Shown piece after piece: positions 1 through 5,326 of a stretch of 9,697 nt of DNA. Positions within the stretch are counted from its first letter, which is position 1. Each line of letters starts with the position of its first letter. The notes under the pieces were generated by a model, which worked only from the letters and a program-made list of their open reading frames with translations, had not been told where the DNA came from and made no database searches. The position numbers and the translations under genes were made by a program. The stretch is from JBEKHI01 sp050012355. Its GTDB lineage: Bacteria; Actinomycetota; Actinomycetes; Streptosporangiales; Streptosporangiaceae. The stretch is taken from positions 1 to 9,697 of the forward strand of contig JBEKHI010000328.1 in assembly GCA_050012355.1 (NCBI GenBank). Direction: 5' to 3'.

Positions 1-420
1 TTACCTTATGTGCGTTTCCGCTGCTGTCACCAGGTTGCGGGCTTGTCGAAGTGCTAGCCGTGCACGAGAAGTACTGACATCGAGCAGACCGTAGTGTGCG
101 TCATCCTTGATCGCCAGTAGGCGAGAGAGCTCGCGAGCCATTGCCTGGCCGTCGGGGACGATGGTTTCCAGGAGTTCGCAGGCTCGCCCGTGGTCCTGGC
201 CACGCGGCCGCATCCGAAGCTCACGGCAGCACACGGCGTCTGATGCGGCGATGCCTGCGAGGACCGCGAGCGCGGCAGAAACGGAGGGCGTCGCTAGTTC
301 GTCGTCCTCCTCAGCCCCGACCAGTTCGGCTACGGCGACGAAGGAGCGGGCGTGCTCAAGCCGGACCTTGGCTTGAGCGAGTTCGCACGGCTGAGTACGA
401 AGTTTGACGGGAGCGCTCAT
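1..420 (-). CDS. HEPN-like protein, probable partner of the upstream nucleotidyltransferase
   Basis: This is a small helical protein of 139 residues from the ATG at 420. The segment around residues 50-65 (VLAGIAASDAVCC) and the later LLAIKDDAHYG (102-111) followed by an Arg/Ala-rich helix resemble actinobacterial HEPN domains of the SAV_6107-like type. HEPN proteins are often RNases or RNA-binding partners of minimal nucleotidyltransferases (MNT). The usual R-x4-6-H catalytic pair is not clear: His109 is present, but Lys105 stands where an Arg is expected, so RNase activity is doubtful. I chose 420 over the longer ATG at 471 because a GGAG lies 7 bases before it and the residues between read like out-of-frame translation of the upstream gene. 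Even so, it overlaps the NTase gene by 65 bases, implying translational coupling. The TAA stop is at the window edge, so the gene is complete. The family call is moderately sure; the function is inferred from context. Confidence 0.68.
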   Translation of the reverse strand: MSAPVKLRTQPCELAQAKVRLEHARSFVAVAELVGAEEDDELATPSVSAALAVLAGIAASDAVCCRELRMRPRGQDHGRACELLETIVPDGQAMARELSRLLAIKDDAHYGLLDVSTSRARLALRQARNLVTAAETHIR

Positions 421-1054
421 GAGGGTTCTCCATGGATGACAAGCGCCGAAGGATGGCGGCAGGATCGTCACCGTACAGGGTCACTGCGTCACGCTGCCAC
501 TCGGCAACAAGTTGATCACCAGCCGCCACATGCTCGGCTAGCCGTGCCTGGTCTAGTTGAAAGATCTGGCAGTGGTTTCCGGTCCAGGTGGCCACAGCGC
601 TGCGAAGCTTGTCGACCTGGGTGGCCCAGGGTTCGCTGTCTTCGGCGATCTCTAGTGGACGCGCAACGAACAGGTCGATGTCGCTGTCCTCGTCGCCGTC
701 CATGCGCGCCGCCGAACCGAACAGGCTCGCGTGGATCGGTGCCGGTTCCCATTCGCCGAGCTCCGCTGCGATCCTGTTAAGCAGCGTGGCGCGCAACGAC
801 GCAAGGGACTCGACCGCCGGCCACGCCAGATGTTCGCGGTTCGCTGTGTACAACAGGCTTGGGCCGGCTTCCTGTACGTGCAAGATTCCCTGGCGGGCAA
901 GCCGGGTCAGTACTTTGCGTACGCCCGCTTCGGAGCCGCCCGCGATACGGTGCACTTGCCTGCCGGTCAGCGGCATGGTGGTCCTGGCAAGCGCTTCAAG
1001 GACCGGGCCGTCTAGCGATGGGATGACCGCCGAGCTGGGCCGCGATACGTCCAC
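356..1054 (-). CDS. Winged-helix/minimal nucleotidyltransferase fusion (MNT-type antitoxin candidate)
   Basis: This 232-residue protein has two domains. Residues about 15-75 look like a winged helix (PLTGRQVHRIAGGSEAGVRK, then a wing near GPSLLYTAN). Residues about 105-200 form a pol-beta-like nucleotidyltransferase with the exact GS-x10-D-x-D signature: Gly113-Ser114, then Asp125 and Asp127 (GSAARMDGDEDSDIDLFV). In described MNT/HEPN pairs the NTase neutralises the HEPN toxin, in some cases by adding AMP; that is known for the family, not shown here. The N-terminal DNA-binding domain suggests it also represses its own promoter, where three tandem repeats lie. The start is the GTG at 1054, 11 bases after a TATAGT -10 box, giving a nearly leaderless message with no Shine-Dalgarno site. 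The C-terminal 25 residues (rich in Ser/Arg) overlap the HEPN gene and look unstructured; the true stop could have been closer in the ancestor. Confidence 0.82.
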   Translation of the reverse strand: MDVSRPSSAVIPSLDGPVLEALARTTMPLTGRQVHRIAGGSEAGVRKVLTRLARQGILHVQEAGPSLLYTANREHLAWPAVESLASLRATLLNRIAAELGEWEPAPIHASLFGSAARMDGDEDSDIDLFVARPLEIAEDSEPWATQVDKLRSAVATWTGNHCQIFQLDQARLAEHVAAGDQLVAEWQRDAVTLYGDDPAAILRRLSSMENPHERSRQTSYSAVRTRSSQGPA

Positions 1055-1060
1055 TTTGCA

Positions 1061-1120
1061 TCACCACTATAGTAACGACATCAAAACTATAGTAATGATA
1101 TCCCCATTATAGTAAGCGTC
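1061..1120 (-). repeat. Three 20-bp tandem repeats over the NTase promoter (candidate operator)
   Basis: Positions 1061-1080, 1081-1100 and 1101-1120 are head-to-tail 20-bp units that share the core A(C/T)TATAGTAA at 1066-1075, 1086-1095 and 1106-1115. Units 1 and 2 match at 16 of 20 positions; unit 3 has drifted more. The core holds the 8-bp palindrome ACTATAGT (perfect in units 1 and 2, one mismatch in unit 3). Spacing of about two helical turns would place bound dimers on the same DNA face. The array ends 6 bp upstream of the NTase start codon. Inference: an autoregulatory operator, with the winged helix of the NTase protein as the first candidate binder. Confidence 0.75.
1066..1071 (-). 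promoter_or_regulatory. Candidate -10 box of the NTase/HEPN operon
   Basis: On the minus strand the first repeat reads TATAGT, a good actinobacterial -10 box, 11 bases before the GTG start at 1054. Transcription would start about 4-6 bases before the start codon. Equivalent TATAGT or TATAAT boxes occur in the other two repeats, so the start point could move. No clear -35 element was seen. Confidence 0.5.
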
Positions 1121-1179
1121 GAATCATCGGCTCCCCGAGATCCACACGCACCGCAGATGTAGACGAAGGAAGGAGGCGC

Positions 1180-1365
1180 TCAGATGACGCCCGCGTATAG
1201 CTCCGGGGGAGACAGCAGCCGGATCTCGCCGGTGCGAGATGCCTCGTGGATCGGCTCGGGCGTGAAGCCTGCGCCGCTGAAGTACAGCAAGCGGGCGGTC
1301 GCCACATCGTAGCGATGCCGAGCGGTGAGCAGGGCGCGGATGCGCCGGGCTTGTCCAGCACATGC
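1180..1365 (-). pseudogene. Remnant of a DUF234-like AAA ATPase: C-terminal tail only
   Basis: Read on the minus strand, this stretch encodes 61 residues ending in TGA. The pieces RRIRALLTARHRYD, ARLLYFSGAGFTPE and LLSPPELYAG line up with the last 60 residues of the intact ATPase in this window (RRLEHIRTLLPAAV, PRLLLFARRGFTPD, IDLDRLYHGA). The pattern LL-F--xGFTP followed about 15 residues later by I-L-x-x-LY-G is shared. An in-frame TGA at 1366-1368 cuts the reading frame, and no ATPase motifs (Walker A/B, GEVKA) are readable upstream in any minus frame. The fragment has no start codon or promoter of its own and is best taken as a decayed relic. It lies on the same strand as the NTase/HEPN pair, directly upstream of it. 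It is too diverged to be a recent duplicate of the intact gene. Confidence 0.7.
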
Positions 1366-1643
1366 TCAAGATTGCTTCGCATGAGTCGAGATGCATCCGT
1401 GACTCCCACAGCCGCCGTCCGGCCGGCGGCGCGCATTGACGATCGAGGGTCACATGATCCCGATGCCTGGATGAAATACCGATATTTGTCGACGTAATGT
1501 TTTATATGCCTGTGTTATTGGCTAGCTGCCCGCGCCGGGTTACGTAGCCGCCAGACTGGAGATACCTAAAGATATCTCTGCAGGTTAGATTAGCGACGAA
1601 ACCATTACGATCACACGGGGAACTCGCGTCGGGGAGTGATTTA
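1366..1643. other. Intergenic stretch before the c-di-GMP gene
   Basis: No supported gene was found. Short frames here have poor composition (Arg/Ser/Pro/Cys-rich). The part around 1474-1510 is AT-rich against a GC-rich background (TGTTTTATATGCC), and 1559-1578 contains a weak inverted repeat GAGATA-N8-TATCTC about 65 bases upstream of the GTG start at 1644. Both may be promoter or operator sequence for the downstream gene, but no convincing -35/-10 pair could be fixed. Confidence 0.4.
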
Positions 1644-3410
1644 GTGGGGGATAAACTGTCCGCGCGCCCCGGCTCCGCGGGGGATTCCGCGGCGGAGGTT
1701 CGGATAGAACCGCAGGTCTTGCCGGTCGGCGAGGTGGGGCGCGAACTCATGCTCACCTGCATGAGCAATCTGCTGGCCGCTACCGAAGAGCGGGTGTACT
1801 TCAAGGATCGGGACAGCCGGTTCCTCCTGGTCAGTTCGGGCTGGCTCGCTGCGTACACCCCTGGCCGCATGGCCAGCGAACTGGTCGGCAAGACCGATTT
1901 CGACGTGTTCAGTAGTGAACACGCGCGCACCGCATTTGCCGACGAGCAGCGAATCATCGATACCGGTGAGCCCATAGCGGCCAAGGTGGAGGAGGAGACC
2001 TTCCACGATCGCGCCAGCACCTGGGTCTCGACAACGAAGATGCCGTTGCGGGACGAAAACCGGCAGATCATCGGTACCTTCGGGATTTCCCGTGACATAA
2101 CCGCCCAGATCAAGGCCGAGCGAACTCTCGCCTACCAAGCACTGCACGATCCGCTGACCGGACTGGCGAACCGGGTGGTGCTGATGGACCGGCTGGCGCA
2201 GGCACTGGTGGCCATGGAACGCCATTGCTCACGACTGGCGGTCCTATTCATCGACCTGGACAACTTCAAGGAGATAAATGACTCCTTCGGGCATGACGCT
2301 GGCGACCTAGTCCTGACCGAGGTCGGCCGTCGGCTCACCAGCGTCGCACGCCGGTCCGATACCGTCGCCCGCATGGGAGGCGATGAGTTCGTCGTGCTCT
2401 GCCCCGAACTAGACGAGCGCACCGGTCTCGAGGACATCGGCAGCCGCATGGTCCACGCCATCGCGGCGCCCTACATCGACAATGGCCGTAACCTGTCCGT
2501 CACCTGCAGCGCAGGCATTGCGGTGACCGGTGACCCTGGCGCCGAACCCGAGCAGATGATTCGCGCGGCCGACATAACGATGTTCGAGGCGAAGAAGGCT
2601 GGCCGCAACCGCTATCGCGTGTATCGCCCCGGTCAGCTGCCCGCTGCTACGCTGCGCACTGAGCTGAGCCAGGCCATTCAGAACAATGAGCTGTTCCTGG
2701 CCTACCAGCCACTATTCTCGCTTGACACGGGGGCACTGGTCGGCGCCGAAGCACTTGTCCGCTGGCGTCATCCCGAACGTGGTGTCCTGCTGCCTGACAG
2801 CTTTATCCCCTTCGCTGAAGACAACGGGTTGATTGGCAGCATCGATTCTTTCGTACTGGACGAAGCCTGTCGGCAGGTCGCCTGGTGGTCCGACCAGGCC
2901 GACTGGCCAGCGGAATTCTCCATGGCGGTCAACGTCTCGGGACACGAGCTATCCGACCCTGGTCTGTGCGATCGAGTCGCCGCAACGCTCCGCCGGTATG
3001 GCACGCAGCCGACCCAGTTGTGCCTGGAAATTACCGAGACCGCAATTCCCCAGCATGTCGGTAATGTGCAGGAAAACCTATCACTGCTATCGGCCACCGG
3101 GGTCCGTGTCGCACTCGATGACTTCGGAATGGGTTATTCAACGCTCGGCTACCTGCAGCAGCTCAGCGCTGACATTCTGAAGATTGACCGTAGATTCATT
3201 GAGCACATCAGCCGGAGCTATCGTGACCAGCAAATCGTGGCCGCCGTGATCGCGATGGCGCATGCACTCGGCATGACCGTCACCGGCGAAGGCATCGAGA
3301 ACAAGCGTCAGCTGGGCATCCTTCGCCTCCTGAGCTGTGACCTGGGCCAGGGAAACTTCCTCGCACCCCCGCTGACCGCGATCGAACTGGCCCGCCAGGC
3401 GAGACGTTAG
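1644..3410 (+). CDS. PAS-GGDEF-EAL bifunctional c-di-GMP cyclase/phosphodiesterase
   Basis: This 588-residue cytoplasmic protein has no membrane segments. A PAS domain covers about residues 35-155 (VYFKDRDSRFLLVS through GTFGISRDITAQ). A diguanylate cyclase domain covers about 163-328, with an intact GGDEF motif at 245-249 and an RxxD inhibitory site (RRSD, 236-239) exactly five residues before it. An EAL phosphodiesterase domain covers about 335-585. The EAL ligands are all recognisable: Glu369 (EALVRW), Asn430 (NVSG), Glu465 (EITET), Asp492-Asp493 (DDFGMGYST), Lys513 (ILKIDRRF), Glu549 and Glu552 (GEGIEN), and Gln569. By family knowledge it could both make c-di-GMP from two GTP and cleave it to pGpG, with the PAS domain sensing a ligand or redox state. 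The GTG start at 1644 is supported by GGGGAG at 1631-1636, seven bases upstream. It appears monocistronic. The net direction of activity cannot be told from sequence. Confidence 0.95.
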   Translation: MGDKLSARPGSAGDSAAEVRIEPQVLPVGEVGRELMLTCMSNLLAATEERVYFKDRDSRFLLVSSGWLAAYTPGRMASELVGKTDFDVFSSEHARTAFADEQRIIDTGEPIAAKVEEETFHDRASTWVSTTKMPLRDENRQIIGTFGISRDITAQIKAERTLAYQALHDPLTGLANRVVLMDRLAQALVAMERHCSRLAVLFIDLDNFKEINDSFGHDAGDLVLTEVGRRLTSVARRSDTVARMGGDEFVVLCPELDERTGLEDIGSRMVHAIAAPYIDNGRNLSVTCSAGIAVTGDPGAEPEQMIRAADITMFEAKKAGRNRYRVYRPGQLPAATLRTELSQAIQNNELFLAYQPLFSLDTGALVGAEALVRWRHPERGVLLPDSFIPFAEDNGLIGSIDSFVLDEACRQVAWWSDQADWPAEFSMAVNVSGHELSDPGLCDRVAATLRRYGTQPTQLCLEITETAIPQHVGNVQENLSLLSATGVRVALDDFGMGYSTLGYLQQLSADILKIDRRFIEHISRSYRDQQIVAAVIAMAHALGMTVTGEGIENKRQLGILRLLSCDLGQGNFLAPPLTAIELARQARR

Positions 3411-3455
3411 CGTCCCCTTCAGTAGCCTGTTTCTGATGGCGACAGGAGGACGGGT

Positions 3456-4322
3456 GTGCCCAAGAGCAATCGCCGCAAGAAGGTGGACCGCGCCAGGGCT
3501 GCTTCCAGCCGCGCTGAGCAGGACCGGAGGCGGGCCAAGGCCGCACGCCAGCAACAGGCAGCTGAACATTACGAGCAACTGAAGGACCCGTCGGCCAGCC
3601 CTGCGGACATCGCCGAGATCCTCGCAGCGGAATTCCCGGATCGGGTCATCGCCGCCGATATGTTGCGCCTGCGGATGTTGCTTGGCGTTCCGGCTAAGGA
3701 GGTTACGGAGACCGCGCGGCTTCTGCTGGAACGCGCCGTACCGGAACCGCCTGGCATCGGCGCGCTCGCCGTCGCCGCGCTGGCGGCGCATCTGGTCGGG
3801 GACGAGGATGCCGAGCATGGCTACGCGCGCGAACTGCTCGCCTGCGCGGACACTTCCCGCGCTCCCGGGCAGTGGCTTGAAGCGGTTCGCTCGGCCACGA
3901 GCCGGGAGCATCCGGGCGAGACGTGCGAACTGATCGAACCGTACCTGCGCGAGCATCCCGACGATGAGCTGGCGATCGATATCTACGCAGGCGCGCTGGC
4001 GAAGGCGCAGGTCCAGGCCGAGCCCGGCGAGCTGGAGACGGCCGCCCTGAGCAGGTACCGCGACCGCTCGGGCGTCAATGCGCTGGACCGTGCGATCGAT
4101 GAGTTCACGGAGCGGACGCCGTGGGGCGCGATCGTCCGCAAATGGATAGACGATGAGCGAGCCGGGCTGAAGAGTAAGCGCTTGCGGCCCGGGCGACCGA
4201 GCGAGACGAGTACGTGTGGCACGGGGCCTGGCAGGTCGCGGATCCATCGCCGTCGCCTGGTGTGTGGTGCACCGACCTGGTGTCTGGAACACGCAGGTAC
4301 GCCCAGTTCCCAGCGGAGGTGA
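3456..4322 (+). CDS. Hypothetical protein, N-terminal piece of the split gene
   Basis: As the sequence stands, this frame would give 288 residues. The start region is Lys/Arg/Gln/Ala-rich (MPKSNRRKKVDRARAASSRA), followed by helical, TPR-like pairs with Ala/Leu/Glu content typical of a folded GC-rich protein: LAAEFPDRVIAADMLRLRM, LAVAALAAHLVGDEDAEHGY, ELIEPYLREHPDDELAIDIY. The last 40 or so residues after about 4191 (SETSTCGTGPG onward) are probably out-of-frame. It lies 45 bases after the c-di-GMP gene and has its own strong ribosome site. If the frameshift is real, a truncated helical protein may still be made. Confidence 0.6.
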   Translation: MPKSNRRKKVDRARAASSRAEQDRRRAKAARQQQAAEHYEQLKDPSASPADIAEILAAEFPDRVIAADMLRLRMLLGVPAKEVTETARLLLERAVPEPPGIGALAVAALAAHLVGDEDAEHGYARELLACADTSRAPGQWLEAVRSATSREHPGETCELIEPYLREHPDDELAIDIYAGALAKAQVQAEPGELETAALSRYRDRSGVNALDRAIDEFTERTPWGAIVRKWIDDERAGLKSKRLRPGRPSETSTCGTGPGRSRIHRRRLVCGAPTWCLEHAGTPSSQRR

Positions 4323-5260
4323 TCGACGGCGCACCACCATGGTCGGTGTGGCTGGGCACGCTCGCGCCGGCGGAGGGCATCTGGCGCGCCACCCGGGCCG
4401 GGATCTGGCTCAGTCCGATCGAGGGCGATGCGGTCGCGGAGTACGCCGAAGACGCGGTCTGGCGGATGCTGCATACGATCAAGGACGAGCGCGGCGACTA
4501 TCCGCCGATGCCGGAACAGGTCCGGTTCGGGCAGGCTGAGCCGTACTGCGTGCGCTGGGAGACCGGCGAGGAGCCGGAACCGCAGTTCGGGAATTTGGCC
4601 AGCCCGGTGATCGCGCGGCTCGCGCCCCGGCTCGTGTCCTGGGTGTGGCGGAAGCGAGCCGACGGTGTGCTGATGCAGAACACCGACGGTGAGCCGATGG
4701 TGCTCATCGATGCGGCGGTCACGGTTGACGGGGACGTGACAGAGCGTCTGTTCGCGCGCCCGGACTTCGGAGAGGAAGAAAACGGCGAGGACGGCCAGGT
4801 CGTCTGGTGGGGCGACCCAGTCGACGACGAGGAAGAGCGTACGGTGCTCGGACGCCTGACGCCTGGGCCGGGCTGGCTCAGGGTCCAGGTGAACTCGCGG
4901 CGCAGGCTGAAGCGGCTGCTGCAGATCCTCCAGGAGATCGGCGCCGTGCCGAAGGTGACCAGCGAGTCGCGTTCCGAGCCGTCGCTGGGTTTCGCGTGGG
5001 GTCCGGTGCCAGGTGACCGGCTGACGGCGCGGCAGTGGGCGCAAAACTGGATCGGCCAGCCGGTGGCCGTGCTGGAGTTCCACACCCCGCAGCATGCCGC
5101 CGAAGGCGGTCAGGCGGACCGGCTCCGGCTGGAGGGGCTGCTGCGTCAGCTCGAGTACCAGTCCGCCCTGCCCGCGGAGCACGGCGGGCGGCCAGTGGAC
5201 ACCGCCTGGCTCCGCGCCGAACTCGGTCTCGAATCTATGACTCCCGGCGGCCCTGCCTAG
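4214..5260 (+). CDS. Hypothetical protein, C-terminal piece of the split gene
   Basis: This frame codes for 348 residues from GTG 4214, but the sensible reading extends upstream to about 4194 (ATERDEY). The start overlaps the preceding frame by over 100 bases and lacks a convincing ribosome site, so independent translation is doubtful. The protein is rich in Trp (VWHGAWQ, GVWCTDL, PWSVWLGTL, GIWRATRAGIWLSP, SWVWRKR) and has a negative stretch near residues 180-215. Segments such as VNSRRRLKRLLQILQEIGAV, and a C-terminal helix ending in LGLESMTPGGPA, look folded. No catalytic motif, signal peptide or membrane segment was recognised. It ends 66 bases before the ATPase start, same strand, separated by the inverted repeat. 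Confidence 0.6.
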   Translation: MWHGAWQVADPSPSPGVWCTDLVSGTRRYAQFPAEVIDGAPPWSVWLGTLAPAEGIWRATRAGIWLSPIEGDAVAEYAEDAVWRMLHTIKDERGDYPPMPEQVRFGQAEPYCVRWETGEEPEPQFGNLASPVIARLAPRLVSWVWRKRADGVLMQNTDGEPMVLIDAAVTVDGDVTERLFARPDFGEEENGEDGQVVWWGDPVDDEEERTVLGRLTPGPGWLRVQVNSRRRLKRLLQILQEIGAVPKVTSESRSEPSLGFAWGPVPGDRLTARQWAQNWIGQPVAVLEFHTPQHAAEGGQADRLRLEGLLRQLEYQSALPAEHGGRPVDTAWLRAELGLESMTPGGPA

Positions 5261-5280
5261 ATTGATCGAGGCGCCATGTG

Positions 5281-5319
5281 AATATACAACTCTAGTTACC
5301 ATAAATTGAGTTGTATATT
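5281..5319 (+). promoter_or_regulatory. Perfect 12-bp inverted repeat over the ATPase promoter
   Basis: AATATACAACTC (5281-5292) and GAGTTGTATATT (5308-5319) are exact reverse complements separated by 15 bases. The right arm contains TATATT (5314-5319), a credible -10 box that ends 7 bases before the ATG at 5327. A protein bound here would block RNA polymerase. Arm centres are 27 bp apart. The AT content stands out sharply from both flanking genes. It could instead form a hairpin acting as a terminator for the upstream gene, but there is no T-run and the loop is long. Confidence 0.72.
5314..5319 (+). promoter_or_regulatory. Candidate -10 box of the ATPase gene (leaderless or short-leader start)
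   Basis: TATATT is followed by seven bases and then ATG at 5327, the geometry of actinobacterial leaderless transcripts. If transcription starts at 5327, the second ATG at 5345 would have an 18-base leader carrying AGGAG (5330-5334). No strong -35 is visible near 5291-5296. Confidence 0.5.
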
Positions 5320-5326
5320 GGTCTCC

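Larger units (their letters stand above)
3456..5260 (+). pseudogene. Large unrecognised protein, apparently split by a single-base frameshift
   Basis: Two adjacent frames behave as one gene. The first runs from the GTG at 3456, with a strong AGGAGGA site (3444-3450) five bases before it, and stops at 4322. The second is open from 4178 to the TAG at 5258-5260, with its first usable start at GTG 4214 and no good ribosome site. Frame 1 makes sense until about residue 245 (KWIDDERAGLKSKRLRPG), then becomes Arg/Ser/Cys-rich noise. Moving to frame 2 at the CCCGGG run (4188-4193) gives LRPG-ATERDEYVWHGAWQV and continues smoothly. The joined product would be about 600 residues: a basic coiled-coil start (1-40), a helical TPR-like part (about 41-215), and a Trp-rich C-terminal part with an acidic stretch (EEENGEDGQ). 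I do not recognise the family. A real mutation or a sequencing error explains this better than programmed slippage, because the CCCGGGC heptamer is in the wrong phase. Confidence 0.65.

Noticed and set aside
1107..1453. Two 109-codon minus-strand frames in the 1.1-1.45 kb gap
   Set aside because: They are out of frame with the ATPase-tail relic, rich in Arg/Ser/Pro/Cys, and have no ribosome sites.
1559..1578. Inverted repeat GAGATA-N8-TATCTC upstream of the c-di-GMP gene
   Set aside because: Only six base pairs with a nested AGATATCT palindrome; too short to call an operator without comparison to relatives.
4188..4194. Programmed -1 frameshift site CCCGGGC
   Set aside because: The heptamer lies in phase with zero-frame codons (CCC GGG C) instead of X XXY YYZ, and no clear downstream pseudoknot was seen, so slippage is unlikely.
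3138..4340. Long minus-strand open frame (400 codons) opposite the EAL end and the unknown gene
   Set aside because: Its composition (Arg/Pro/Ala/His-rich, no motif) is that of an antisense shadow. The plus strand here carries a verified EAL domain and a gene with a strong ribosome site.
5306..5326. TTG at 5306 as the ATPase start
   Set aside because: It would put the start codon inside the inverted repeat and before the likely -10 box, so it would not be in the transcript.
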